Source of the DNA: an uncultured Spirochaeta sp.
Lineage (GTDB): Bacteria; Spirochaetota; Spirochaetia; DSM-27196; Alkalispirochaetaceae
Direction of reading: 5' to 3'
Assembly: GCA_913030605.1 (NCBI GenBank)
Contig: CAJWEZ010000006.1
Span: 1 to 64,000, forward strand
Length of the DNA: 64,000 nt
In this document: positions 28,285-36,806 of the stretch, piece by piece
Numbering within the stretch: position 1 is the stretch's first letter
Layout of the letters: the number at the start of each line of letters is the position of its first letter
Notes under the pieces: model-generated
The model's input: only the letters and a program-made list of their open reading frames with translations
What the model was told of the DNA's origin: nothing
Database searches by the model: none
Translations under genes and position numbers: made by a program

Positions 28285-28381
28285 GGAGATACTCCTGTGG
28301 TGTATGGTTTCGCCGCACGATACCACGGACCGGCCCCGCGACACCATGGACGTTTGCGGGAAAACCTGCAGAATGGGGTCC

Positions 28382-29302
28382 ATGAAATCCGACATCTCGA
28401 TCGCCACACTCGGTGCCTGGATTCGCCAGTACATCGTTGCGCTGCGCGTCCTTTCTCTCACCTTGGCGCTGGGGGCCACCAACCTGGGCATACTGGCTGC
28501 GGTTCGCGCCGGGCTCGCGGACCCGACAACCGGTGACTTCTGGCTTCTGGTGGGGCTGGTGACCGTGGCGGGGCTGGCGGCGCAGGCCGGCGCCAACCTG
28601 ATCAACGATTACTTCGAGGGCTCGTTCAAGTACGTCGATCCCAGTGTGACGCGGATCCGCTTTCTCGGCCGCGACCGGACGGTATTTGATGTCGTCGTGT
28701 TCCTCTCCGGGCTGGCGGCGCTGGGACTCGCGGGTCTCATCGGCCTCTACCTGGTATGGCGGACGGACTGGATCATGTGCGTGATCGGTCTTGTGGGACT
28801 CGTTGGATCGTACGCCTACACCGGCGAACCGTTCGTATACAAAACGAAGGGTCTCGGCGTGGTGCTCTCCTTCATCCTTATGGGGCCGCTCATGAGCCTC
28901 GGGGCGTGGTATCCCTTTGCCGGCACCCTGTCGTGGTACCCGGTTCTCGTGGGGCTTCCCATCGCGCTGCTGGTTCCGGCGCTCATGATCAGCAACGAGA
29001 TGCGCGACTACCGCCGTGACCGTCGCCTGACGATGGGCACGCTGAGCACGCGTATCGGACGCACGGCGAGCATCCGGCTCTACGACGTCCTGGTGTTCGG
29101 CAGTTTCGTGCTCATCCTCGCATACGTTTTCGGGGGCGTGTACCCGTGGCCGACGCTCGCGGTGCTGCTGCTGTTCCCGATGGCGGTAAAGGCACGAACC
29201 TGCGTGGTGGGGCTGGCGCCGGGCAGCATTCCGTGGACCAACCGGCTGCACCTGGGCTATCTGGCCATTCTGACGCTGAGTCTTGGGCTTGTGACGGCAT
29301 AG
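28382..29302 (+). CDS. UbiA-superfamily prenyltransferase, MenA-like
   Basis: 306-residue membrane enzyme with about nine helices. The first Asp-rich motif is NLINDYFEGSFKYVD (Asn75, Asp76) and the second is SNEMRDYRRDRR (204-215). GPLMSLGAWYPF is typical of 1,4-dihydroxy-2-naphthoate prenyltransferases, which make demethylmenaquinone. The first motif has Glu where Asp is common (NDYFEG). No other men gene is present, so the acceptor is inferred from family resemblance only. The predicted start, ATG at 28382, lacks a ribosome site and has CAGAAT seven bases upstream. It is bacterial and unrelated to the COQ2 fragment at the left edge. Confidence 0.82.
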   Translation: MKSDISIATLGAWIRQYIVALRVLSLTLALGATNLGILAAVRAGLADPTTGDFWLLVGLVTVAGLAAQAGANLINDYFEGSFKYVDPSVTRIRFLGRDRTVFDVVVFLSGLAALGLAGLIGLYLVWRTDWIMCVIGLVGLVGSYAYTGEPFVYKTKGLGVVLSFILMGPLMSLGAWYPFAGTLSWYPVLVGLPIALLVPALMISNEMRDYRRDRRLTMGTLSTRIGRTASIRLYDVLVFGSFVLILAYVFGGVYPWPTLAVLLLFPMAVKARTCVVGLAPGSIPWTNRLHLGYLAILTLSLGLVTA

Positions 29303-29337
29303 GAGCGCGATTTCCGGGGGGCGGGCGGATCTCAGGC

Positions 29338-29369
29338 TTGACCTTCAAGTCGACTTGAAGCCGTAGCCT
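29338..29369 (+). promoter_or_regulatory. MerR-type promoter/operator of the P1B-4 metal ATPase
   Basis: TTGACC (29338-29343) and TAGCCT (29364-29369) are separated by an over-long 20-bp spacer holding the perfect 18-bp palindrome CTTCAAGTCGACTTGAAG (29343-29360). A 19-20-bp spacer with a central dyad is the defining layout of MerR-family activated promoters. The -10 lies seven bases before the ATG at 29377, so the message is leaderless. Confidence 0.75.
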
Positions 29370-29376
29370 CCGGAAC

Positions 29377-31293
29377 ATGGGACACACCACACATACGAAC
29401 ACCGAAACGCGCACCGGATGGGCCGGTCGCATCGCGGACCAGCCGGAGCTGGCGCGGGCGATCTCCTCCGGCGTGCTCCTCGCCGTCGGCGTGCTGCTCG
29501 CGCAGGTTCCGACGGTCCCGTCGGCGATCCCGCTCGTTCTCTACGCCGGAGCACTCCTGAGTGGCGGCTACGACGCCGCCCGCCACGGTATCGGCGCGGC
29601 ACTGCACCTTCACTTCGACATTGACCTCCTGATGGTTGTGGCCGCCGCCGGGGCGGTGACGCTCGGGGCCGTCGCCGAGGGGGCGCTGCTGCTCTTTCTC
29701 TTCAGTCTGGGGCACGCGCTGGAGCACATGGCGATGGACCACGCGCGAAAGGCGATTTCCGACCTCGGCGAACTGACGCCCTCCACGGCGCGGGTCGTGG
29801 ACGAGGGCCAGGAACGCGAGGTCTCCGTTGAGGATCTTTCCATCGGTACAACGGTTGTCGTTCGTGCCGGTGAACGTCTCCCGGCGGACGGCGAGATCGT
29901 CCGCGGAAGCGGAGCGGTTGACCAGGCGCCGGTCACGGGAGAAAGCGTTCCCGTGGACAAGGAACCGGGAGATACCGTATTCGCAGGAACGGTGAACGGG
30001 AACAGCACGCTCCACGTCTCGGTTACGCGCCGCGCCGAGGATTCCACCCTGGCGCGCGTCATTCAGATGGTCTCGGAGGCGGAATCGCAGCGCGCTCCGT
30101 CGCAGCGGTTCACCGAACGCTTTACCCGCGTGTTCGTCCCGATCGTGCTCGTGGCGGTGGTGGCACTGATCGCGATTCCGCCGCTGGTGGGACTCCTTCC
30201 CTTCCGTGACGCGTTTCTCCGCGCCATGACCGTGCTGGTTGCCACCTCTCCCTGCGCGCTGGCGATCGCCACGCCGGCGGCGGTCCTGTCCGGTATCGCC
30301 CGTGCCGCCCGCGCCGGCATCCTCATGAAGGGGGGCGTACACCTGGAGAATCTGGGATCGCTTGGTGTCGTCGCCTTCGACAAGACCGGAACGATCACCG
30401 CGGGGCAGTTCACGGTGACCGATGTACTGCCGGGGGGCGGGGAGTCTCGCGAGGCGCTGCTGCAGGTCGCCGCCGCGGTGGAGGCCGGGAGCAGTCACCC
30501 GCTGGCGGAGGCGGTCATCGCCGAGGTGCGCCGCGCGGGGCTTGCGTTGACTCCTGCGGAGGACGTCCGGACCGTTGGAGGCAGTGGTATCAGTGGCTCG
30601 GTTGACGGGCGAGCTGTTCGTGTCGGCAACCGGCGCATGGTCACGCCACCGGAGGACAGTCCCGTGGACCACCTGCAGGCGGACGGGAAGACGTGCATGC
30701 TGGTGGAACGCGATGGTGAGTATCTCGGCGTGATCGCGCTGCGGGATGAGGCGCGTACCGATGCCGCCCCGGCGATCGCGCGGCTCAAGCGGCTTGGCAT
30801 TTCCAGGACCGTTCTGGTGACCGGTGACACCCGCGCCACCGCGGAGGCGATCGCCGCCGGAGTCGGAATCGACGAATGCCGTCCGGAACAGCTTCCCGAA
30901 GACAAGGTCGCGGCGGTGGAAGACCTCGCGGAACGGCACGGTGCGGTCGCGATGGTCGGTGACGGGGTGAACGACGCCCCCGCCCTGGCCCGCGCCACCG
31001 TGGGCATCGCCATGGGCGCCGGGGGAACGGACGTGGCGCTCGAGAGCGCCGACGTCGCCCTCATGGCGGACGAGCTGGGGAAACTGGGCTTTGCCGTGGA
31101 GCTCAGCCGCCGTGCACGACGGACGATCGTCCAGAACCTGGTGATCTCACTCGGCGTGATGGGACTGCTCCTTGTCGCCGCAATCACCGGTGTGGCGTCA
31201 ATCGGTCCCGCGATCGTTGTCCACGAAGGGAGCACCCTCGTCGTCGTCGCCAACGGGTTGCGCCTGCTCGGCATGAAGGAAACGCGGTCGTGA
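29377..31293 (+). CDS. P1B-4-type heavy-metal-exporting ATPase (CoaT/PfeT-like)
   Basis: 638-residue efflux pump driven by ATP. TGES actuator motif (187-190), TM4 metal motif SPC (291-293), phosphorylation site DKTGT with Asp335, hinge GDGVNDAPAL, and TM6 motif HEGST (616-620). SPC together with HEGST defines the P1B-4 subgroup, which exports Co2+, Fe2+, Ni2+ or Zn2+, rather than the CPC-type Cu or Zn/Cd pumps. There is no N-terminal heavy-metal-associated domain, only a short His-containing tail. The MerR-type promoter upstream predicts metal-induced expression; cyanobacterial CoaT is controlled by a MerR-family regulator too. Followed nine bases later by a saccharopine-dehydrogenase-like gene. 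Confidence 0.92.
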   Translation: MGHTTHTNTETRTGWAGRIADQPELARAISSGVLLAVGVLLAQVPTVPSAIPLVLYAGALLSGGYDAARHGIGAALHLHFDIDLLMVVAAAGAVTLGAVAEGALLLFLFSLGHALEHMAMDHARKAISDLGELTPSTARVVDEGQEREVSVEDLSIGTTVVVRAGERLPADGEIVRGSGAVDQAPVTGESVPVDKEPGDTVFAGTVNGNSTLHVSVTRRAEDSTLARVIQMVSEAESQRAPSQRFTERFTRVFVPIVLVAVVALIAIPPLVGLLPFRDAFLRAMTVLVATSPCALAIATPAAVLSGIARAARAGILMKGGVHLENLGSLGVVAFDKTGTITAGQFTVTDVLPGGGESREALLQVAAAVEAGSSHPLAEAVIAEVRRAGLALTPAEDVRTVGGSGISGSVDGRAVRVGNRRMVTPPEDSPVDHLQADGKTCMLVERDGEYLGVIALRDEARTDAAPAIARLKRLGISRTVLVTGDTRATAEAIAAGVGIDECRPEQLPEDKVAAVEDLAERHGAVAMVGDGVNDAPALARATVGIAMGAGGTDVALESADVALMADELGKLGFAVELSRRARRTIVQNLVISLGVMGLLLVAAITGVASIGPAIVVHEGSTLVVVANGLRLLGMKETRS

Positions 31294-31302
31294 GGGGGTG
31301 CT

Positions 31303-32499
31303 ATGCCGGCTGACGTCCTGCTCCTCGGGTCCTACGGTCTGGCGGGACGGGCGATCCTGGACGCGCTGCTGGCGCGGGGGTTGTCGGTGGTTGCGGCGGG
31401 GCGTCGTATTGGGCCACTCAGGGAGGCGGTCGCCGGTGCGGTCCATTCCCGGGGCCGCGGACCTGAACCGTCGGTGTCCGCGATGGCGATCGATGCGGCA
31501 CGACCGGAGGACGTGGCGGCGGGTCTGGCCCGGTGCCGCGTGGTGGTGAACGCCGTGGGGCCCTATCTCCTGTATGGACGCCGGATCGCCGACCAGGCAC
31601 GGAGTGCCGGCGTCCACTACCTGGATATCGCGTCGGAGGACGAGCATCGCCGGAGACTGGCGGCGTCCGGCCATGGGCGACCGGCGGGACGCACATCCGT
31701 TGTCGGCACCGGCTGGGGGCTGTACCCCGGCGTCTCCGGTCTGGCGGCCGATCATTTGCTCCGGCAGGTGGAACGCCCGCGGTCGGTCGAGGTATGGCTC
31801 GCGATGGGTGCGAATCCCGCCGGCGGGGGCACCGCCCAGACGCTGACCGGCATTCTGGAGATGGCGCACCCCCTTCGGGAGATGCGGGGCGGTCGGTGGC
31901 GGCGCGTTGTTCCCGGGACGACGGTGACGCGGATGATGCCGGCGCCGTTCGGCGCGCAGTCCGTGATGGTGTGGCCGCAACTCGAGGTGCCGGTGCTCGC
32001 CGGGCGCTACGACCTCCGGGACGCTCGCTCCGGGATCTCCGCCCACGGGCAGACCGTTCCCCGTTGGTATCACGCCGCCGTCGTTCGGCTGCTGCGGCCG
32101 GACCTCATGGCGTGGAGTCGCCGTCTGCTGCAGAGGATCGCGCACGCCTCGGCATCGACCACGACGTCGGACCCGACACCGACCGCCGCGGACGCTGGAT
32201 CCGGTGCGCGGGACGGCGAAGGCGGCCCGCAGGGGGCCGTTGTGCAGGTGCGGATCCGGGGCCGCCACGAAACCCGCGACGGCTGGATTCGCAGCGACGA
32301 TACCGAACGCGCAACCGCGGTTCTCCCGGCGCTGGCCGCAGAGATGCTTCTGCGCGGAACGGTACCGGGCAGTGATCGGGGTCGGAGCGTCGTGACTCCG
32401 CTGGAGGTCCTGTCACTGACGGACATCCTCCCCGCACTCCGTGCCGCAGGCGTCGACCTGGGAGGTGACCTGCCCGGGGGTGACGAGCGCAGGGAGTGA
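31303..32499 (+). CDS. Saccharopine-dehydrogenase-like NADP-binding protein
   Basis: 398 residues. An N-terminal Rossmann fold (VLLLGSYGLAGRAILDALL, residues 5-23) is followed by RVVVNAVGPYLLYG and VHYLDIASEDEH, the wording of the saccharopine dehydrogenase/trans-acting enoyl reductase superfamily. The C-terminal half is divergent and includes a low-complexity Ser/Thr/Ala/Asp stretch near 285-305. Substrate unknown. It follows the P1B-4 ATPase by nine bases, so it is probably co-transcribed under the MerR promoter; a link to metal stress is inference. Bases 32500-32516 separate it from a convergent AraC gene. Confidence 0.75.
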   Translation: MPADVLLLGSYGLAGRAILDALLARGLSVVAAGRRIGPLREAVAGAVHSRGRGPEPSVSAMAIDAARPEDVAAGLARCRVVVNAVGPYLLYGRRIADQARSAGVHYLDIASEDEHRRRLAASGHGRPAGRTSVVGTGWGLYPGVSGLAADHLLRQVERPRSVEVWLAMGANPAGGGTAQTLTGILEMAHPLREMRGGRWRRVVPGTTVTRMMPAPFGAQSVMVWPQLEVPVLAGRYDLRDARSGISAHGQTVPRWYHAAVVRLLRPDLMAWSRRLLQRIAHASASTTTSDPTPTAADAGSGARDGEGGPQGAVVQVRIRGRHETRDGWIRSDDTERATAVLPALAAEMLLRGTVPGSDRGRSVVTPLEVLSLTDILPALRAAGVDLGGDLPGGDERRE

Positions 32500-32516
32500 C
32501 ATACCAGGCCCGCGTC

Positions 32517-33455
32517 CTACAGAGGCGTGATCGGCACGCAGATGTCGACCACGAACCGGCGGCCGGTGGTGCCGTCGATGGTCGCGTCCGGTTCGGAGTC
32601 GAGGTAGCGTTCGTAGCACAGCCGGTCATCAGGCTGATAGCCGCTTTCGGGGAGCCAGACGCCGTAGACCCACTGCCAGGCCGCGCCGAACTGGGTGGCG
32701 TCCACCTCGAACCGCGCATCGGCGTACCGACCCGCCGGAATCGTCATTTTCCCGATCTCGCCGCTCACCTCGGTTTCGGCGGGAACAAAAATACCGCAGC
32801 TGATCCGGAGCTTCTCAGGCGCAACGGAGTCAGGGTCATCGTGATATACCACGATCTCCTCGGTCTCCCCGCGGCGGATGAGATCCCGCGGCTGTGCCCA
32901 CGTGTAGAGGGTGGAGAACAGCCGCTGGAACAGCAGTTCGTCGCCGAAGTAGGGTCCCGTATGGCGCACGTAGGCCACGGTCATCTCGGGTTTGTCCACG
33001 ATGGCGACCGACGAGGCCGGCATCGGTTTCATGGGTGATGTGCTCATACCGGCAGTGTAGTCGGCCCCCGTGTGCGTCGCTGTGCCGTTCTTGCGATCCG
33101 TTGTGCTGAGATTGCGACGACGGGTCCGGTAGGCGCTGGGGGACACGCCGTGGGCAAGACGGAACGCGCGCGAGAACGCCGCCACGTCCCGAAACCCGAC
33201 GGAGTAGGCGATGTCGGTGATACTGCGGTCTCGGTGGGCAGCCACAAGCACGGCCGCTTTTTCTACCCGCAGACGCTGCACGTACTGCCCCGGTGTTTCG
33301 CCCACGTGGGCGTAGAAGATGCGGTGAAAGTGGTACTTCGAAAACGCCGCAACTCCGGCGAGCGTTTCCAGGGGAAGCGGCTCGTGCAGGTGACGGTCGA
33401 TATAGTCCATGGTGCGGTTGATCCGCTGGACGTACTCTGTGTGGGATGGGTTCAC
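32517..33455 (-). CDS. AraC-family regulator with GyrI-like effector-binding domain
   Basis: 312 residues. The N-terminal AraC HTH pair (DYIDRHLHEPLPLETLAGVAAFSKYHFHRIF, then DIAYSVGFRDVAAFSRAFRLAHGVSPSAYR) is followed by a linker and a GyrI-like ligand domain (VAYVRHTGPYFGDELLFQRLF to DICVPI), the layout of Rob/SoxS-type multidrug or toxin regulators. The start is GTG at 33455, chosen because TATACT ends six bases upstream and the HTH begins about 15 residues in; there is no ribosome site. No obvious target gene is next to it. Confidence 0.85.
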   Translation of the reverse strand: MNPSHTEYVQRINRTMDYIDRHLHEPLPLETLAGVAAFSKYHFHRIFYAHVGETPGQYVQRLRVEKAAVLVAAHRDRSITDIAYSVGFRDVAAFSRAFRLAHGVSPSAYRTRRRNLSTTDRKNGTATHTGADYTAGMSTSPMKPMPASSVAIVDKPEMTVAYVRHTGPYFGDELLFQRLFSTLYTWAQPRDLIRRGETEEIVVYHDDPDSVAPEKLRISCGIFVPAETEVSGEIGKMTIPAGRYADARFEVDATQFGAAWQWVYGVWLPESGYQPDDRLCYERYLDSEPDATIDGTTGRRFVVDICVPITPL

Positions 33456-33504
33456 GCGGTCAGTATACACCGGCCGCGGGCACCGCCGGGCGTCTCGTCG
33501 GTGG

Positions 33505-33849
33505 CTATTCCCCGGGCAGTGTTGCGGCCCAGGCTTCCTGGTCCCGCATGCGCCGAGCACGAAGCAGCCCCTCCAGCCCGTCCATGAAACCGCCGATGCA
33601 GCCACAGGAGAGCGAATAGAACACCGTCGTGCCGTCCTTGCGGTCCCGGAGGATGCCCGCGTTCTTCAGGACCGAGAGGTGTCGCGACACGGTGGAGGTG
33701 TCGGCGTCGACCATGGCGGCGAGTTTCTGTACCGACTGGGGCCCTTCACGGTCGATCACTTCAACGATGAAAATGCGAGTGGGGTGGGCAAGCGCCTTGA
33801 GAACGGCAGCCCGGGTCTCTGCTCTCAACTGATCCTGTTCGGTCATCAT
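33505..33849 (-). CDS. arsR: ArsR-family repressor
   Basis: About 114-residue winged-helix dimer (starts MMTEQ; ATG at 33846 equally possible). The recognition helix lies in VDADTSTVSRHLSVLKNAGILRDRKDGTTVFYSL. A CxC pair in LSCGCIGGF after the wing is a likely metalloid or thiol sensor site. It is divergently transcribed from a thioredoxin-like/ArsP pair, with an inverted repeat in between, the common arrangement for autoregulated ArsR operons. Confidence 0.88.
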   Translation of the reverse strand: MMTEQDQLRAETRAAVLKALAHPTRIFIVEVIDREGPQSVQKLAAMVDADTSTVSRHLSVLKNAGILRDRKDGTTVFYSLSCGCIGGFMDGLEGLLRARRMRDQEAWAATLPGE

Positions 33850-33913
33850 GAATAGTTGCAAATATAGCCAATAATGCGCCGGCAGGTCAAAAGTCCGGTT
33901 GACACGACGTGCC

Positions 33914-33935
33914 TATTTGGTTGAATTGCCAAATA
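33914..33935 (+). promoter_or_regulatory. Inverted-repeat operator in the ArsR/thioredoxin-ArsP intergenic region
   Basis: Perfect arms TATTTGG (33914-33920) and CCAAATA (33929-33935) flank an 8-base centre. TATACT (33934-33939) overlaps the right arm and is the likely -10 for the rightward operon. This is the expected site for the divergently encoded ArsR. Confidence 0.6.
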
Positions 33936-33958
33936 TACTACTTCGAAAGGAACCTCTC

Positions 33959-34201
33959 ATGACGATTCAGATTCTTGGTGGCGGATGCCCCAACTGCAGA
34001 AAACTGGAAGAACACGCCCGGGCGGCGGCGGCGGCGCTCGGCATCGAGGCGGATTTCGAGGAGGTCACCGACTCCGACCGGATTCTGGAGATGGGCGTGC
34101 TCCGCACCCCGGCGCTGGCGGTCGACGGTGAGGTGCGCAGCTCGGGAACGGTGGCGTCGGTGGAGGAGATCACCGAGCTCCTCCGGCCGGCGAACGTGTA
34201 G
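33959..34201 (+). CDS. Small thioredoxin-like protein (redox-active disulfide protein 2 family)
   Basis: 80-residue thioredoxin-fold protein: ILGGGCPNCRKLEEHARAAA gives CxxC at Cys10/Cys13, and the cis-proline region is VLRTPALAVDGEV. Proteins of this type sit next to ArsP/COG0701 permeases and are thought to act as reductants or metalloid carriers. AAAGG ribosome site eight bases before ATG 33959. The permease ATG follows after four bases, so the two are an operon. Confidence 0.85.
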   Translation: MTIQILGGGCPNCRKLEEHARAAAAALGIEADFEEVTDSDRILEMGVLRTPALAVDGEVRSSGTVASVEEITELLRPANV

Positions 34202-34204
34202 CTC

Positions 34205-35503
34205 ATGAGTACCTCGCGATCCACAACCGCTGGGCCCGCAGTGGCGACGACAGGTACAGCCCCCGATCTCGGCGACACGCGGCACGGCGTCGCCGCGGTT
34301 CTCAGACGGTTCTGGGACACCCGGCAGAACCGCGTTCTGGTGGCGATGGTCGCCGTGTTCGCCGCGGCCGCCTTTGTTCCCTGGGAGGCGGCGAGGGTCT
34401 CCTCGGCAGTCAACGAGTCGGTCCTGATGCTCGGCGAGTACGCGCGGCAGCACGTGCTGCTGTGTCTGGTCCCCGCGTTCTTCATCGCCGGCGCCATCAC
34501 CGTGTTCCTCAATCAGCAGTCGGTGATCGCGTATCTTGGCCCCGACGCGCCGCCACTCGTCGCCTACAGCGTCGCCTCCGTCTCCGGGACGATTCTGGCG
34601 GTGTGCTCGTGCACGGTTCTTCCACTCTTCAAGGGCATCTACCGCAAGGGTGCCGGCCTGGGTCCGGCGGTGAGCTTTCTGTACTCCGGACCGGCGATCA
34701 ACATCCTGGCGATCATCCTCACCGCCCGCGTGCTTGGCCCGCGCTTCGGGATCGCCCGCGCCGTAGGGGCGATCGTGTTCGCCGCGCTCATCGGCGGCCT
34801 GATGCACCTGCTCTTTCGCAACGAGGATCGAAACCGTGTCACCAACCGGGCGATGTTCCAGGCGGTGGACACCTCGGGACAGCGTGGCATGCGGCAGATG
34901 TCGACGTTCCTGGGGGTGATGGTGGCGATTCTGGTGTTTTTGAACTGGGCGCCCAGCGGTGGCGCCGTCGCCTGGTGGGACGCGCTCTACCGATGGAAGT
35001 ATGCGATCGTGGCGGCGCTGGCAATCGTGCTCGCAGTGGCCCTGGTGCGGTGGTTCTCGCGCTCCGACATTCGTGACTGGAGCGCCGCAAGCCGTGACCT
35101 GGCGGTGCAGACGTTGCCGCTCCTGTTCGCCGGCGTCCTCGTTGCGGGATTTCTTCTCGGACGACCGGGACACGCGGCGCTGATCCCCGAGCGCTGGATC
35201 GTTGCCGCCGTCGGCACTAACTCCCTGGCGAGCAACCTGTTCGCCTCGGTCGCCGGGGCGCTCATGTACTTCGCCACCCTCACGGAGGTGCCGATCATGC
35301 AGGGGCTTCTCGGGGCGGGCATGAACTCCGGTCCGGCGCTCGCACTGCTGCTCGCCGGCCCGTCGCTCTCGCTGCCGTCTCTGCTGGTGATCGGCGGGGA
35401 ACTCGGTGTGCGGAAAACCGTGACGTACGTGGCGCTTGTGGTGGTCCTGTCCACTCTGGCGGGGCTCGCATTCGGCGCGTTGACACCGGCGGTACCGCAG
35501 TAG
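34205..35503 (+). CDS. arsP: ArsP-type permease (COG0701/DUF318)
   Basis: 432-residue membrane protein with about eight to ten helices. The family core is clear: CSCTVLPLFKGIYRKGAGLGPAVSFLYSGPAINILA, with the CSC cysteines. Characterised ArsP proteins export trivalent methylated or aromatic arsenicals, and the wider COG0701 family also includes metal and thiol-linked transporters. Context (ArsR operator, thioredoxin partner) supports arsenical efflux, without proof. Its stop codon lies inside an 18-bp tandem duplication. Confidence 0.82.
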   Translation: MSTSRSTTAGPAVATTGTAPDLGDTRHGVAAVLRRFWDTRQNRVLVAMVAVFAAAAFVPWEAARVSSAVNESVLMLGEYARQHVLLCLVPAFFIAGAITVFLNQQSVIAYLGPDAPPLVAYSVASVSGTILAVCSCTVLPLFKGIYRKGAGLGPAVSFLYSGPAINILAIILTARVLGPRFGIARAVGAIVFAALIGGLMHLLFRNEDRNRVTNRAMFQAVDTSGQRGMRQMSTFLGVMVAILVFLNWAPSGGAVAWWDALYRWKYAIVAALAIVLAVALVRWFSRSDIRDWSAASRDLAVQTLPLLFAGVLVAGFLLGRPGHAALIPERWIVAAVGTNSLASNLFASVAGALMYFATLTEVPIMQGLLGAGMNSGPALALLLAGPSLSLPSLLVIGGELGVRKTVTYVALVVVLSTLAGLAFGALTPAVPQ

Positions 35504-35523
35504 CCAGCGGTACCGCAGTAGCC
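35489..35523 (+). repeat. 18-bp tandem duplication at the arsP stop
   Basis: GCGGTACCGCAGTAGCC occurs at 35489-35505 and again at 35507-35523. Each copy contains the 10-bp palindrome GCGGTACCGC and a TAG. The first copy provides the arsP stop codon. It looks like a small slippage duplication. Confidence 0.7.
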
Positions 35524-35555
35524 GACGGACCCGGCAGGCGCTACCTTTGCTCCCT

Positions 35556-36710
35556 ATGGAAGTGTCGGAGCGCATCGGCAGTCTCGACCTGATCCGCGGT
35601 GTGGCGATCCTGGGAATACCGTTCATGAACATCATGAGCATGGCGGCCCCGGAGGTCGCCTATTCCGTTCCCGGCTGGTACGAGGGCGCCGGTGTCGCGG
35701 ACTATGCCGTCTACGTGGTCCAGAGCCTGCTGGTGGAGAGTCGCTTCATTTCCCTGTTCAGCATCCTGTTCGGCGTGGGACTGGCCATTCAGGCCGATCG
35801 GTTCGTGCGGCTCGGGGTGAACCCGCGGCCGATGCTCCGGCGTCGGCTGGGCTGGCTGCTGCTGTTCGGCCTGGCCCACGGGTTTCTCATTTGGTCCGGA
35901 GACGTGCTGGCGCTGTACGCCGTGACCGGTTTCGTGGTGCTGCACTGGGTCGACTGGCCCGTGCGGCGACTGGTGCGGGTCGGGGTCGCGTTCGTGCTCG
36001 TCGGGCAGCTCGCCCTGGGCGCCGCCATCGCCGCATCGCTGGCGACCGGAGACAATCTGATGGAGGTGCCGACCCTTCCCTACAGCTCCGTCGATCTCGC
36101 ATCGCTCCGGGCAACGTGGACGGGGACGGGGCGCGCGACCGCCAACGCCACGGCATACGCCGAGCTCCTCGCTGCAATTCCCCTGACCCTCTTCTGGCAC
36201 ACAGCCGGGCTCATGGCGTTCGGCATCGCGTTGTACCGTCGCGGCTTCTTCACCGATCGCGAGGCGTGGCGCCGGGTGCTGCCGTGGTCGGCGGGTGGGG
36301 CGGTCGCCGCCGCGGGCGTTCTGTGGTTCCGCTTCCGGGTGGGACTCGACAGCAGCGCCGCCGCCGCCACCATGAGCATCATGATGATTCCAGGTTTTCT
36401 CATGGCCCTCGGGTACGCCGCCGGACTGGTGCGGTGGGCGGACAGTGAGCGTGCTCCCCACCTGCGGACACGCCTGCAGACCACCGGTCGCATGGCCTTC
36501 ACCGTGTATCTCAGTCAGAGCGTCCTTCTGGTCGGGTACTTCATCGCGGTGGCGCCGCAGCTGTGGGGCGCCCTGGGGCGCCTGCAACTGTGGATTATCG
36601 TCCTGGGAGTCGTGATGCTGCAGACGGTGGGGGCGCGGTGGTGGTCCCGGCGATTCGGGCAGGGCCCGATGGAACGGCTCTGGCGGCGCCTCGCGTTCGG
36701 CTCCTCATGA
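35556..36710 (+). CDS. DUF418/YeiB-family membrane protein
   Basis: 384-residue integral membrane protein with about ten helices. N-terminal RIGSLDLIRGVAILGIPFMNIMSM and C-terminal TGRMAFTVYLSQSVL are the two DUF418 landmarks. Molecular function of the family is unknown; it is related to acyltransferase-3 proteins. TACCTT lies 8 bases before the ATG and there is no ribosome site. It ends immediately before the pstS Pho box and is probably an independent unit. Confidence 0.8.
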   Translation: MEVSERIGSLDLIRGVAILGIPFMNIMSMAAPEVAYSVPGWYEGAGVADYAVYVVQSLLVESRFISLFSILFGVGLAIQADRFVRLGVNPRPMLRRRLGWLLLFGLAHGFLIWSGDVLALYAVTGFVVLHWVDWPVRRLVRVGVAFVLVGQLALGAAIAASLATGDNLMEVPTLPYSSVDLASLRATWTGTGRATANATAYAELLAAIPLTLFWHTAGLMAFGIALYRRGFFTDREAWRRVLPWSAGGAVAAAGVLWFRFRVGLDSSAAAATMSIMMIPGFLMALGYAAGLVRWADSERAPHLRTRLQTTGRMAFTVYLSQSVLLVGYFIAVAPQLWGALGRLQLWIIVLGVVMLQTVGARWWSRRFGQGPMERLWRRLAFGSS

Positions 36711-36713
36711 GAA

Positions 36714-36742
36714 TCTAACAGTTCCCTCACAAAAGACTCACA
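36714..36742 (+). promoter_or_regulatory. Pho box of pstS: three 7-mers at 11-bp period
   Basis: TCTAACA (36714-36720), CCTCACA (36725-36731) and ACTCACA (36736-36742) recur at exactly 11 bp with 4-bp gaps, the layout of PhoB-type activator sites. A -10-like TTAACT (36752-36757) follows nine bases downstream, as at PhoB-dependent promoters where the Pho box replaces the -35. The same repeat recurs before pstC. Confidence 0.7.
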
Positions 36743-36806
36743 GCGCAGGAATTAACTGGCGCCAACGTTTACGAACACTTTCTGGTTTCCCGTAAGGAGG
36801 AAAACG

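Noticed and set aside
28285-28381. TPP riboswitch before the NMT1-type binding protein
   Set aside because: The conserved CTGAGA and ACCTGATC elements of the thi box are absent.
26008-28536. 842-codon plus-strand frame opposite the ABC transporter operon
   Set aside because: Shadow of three well-supported minus-strand genes; no domain or start signal.
29377-31293. Zn/Cd/Pb-type (ZntA, P1B-2) assignment for the metal ATPase
   Set aside because: The TM4 motif is SPC rather than CPC and TM6 has HEGST, which defines P1B-4.
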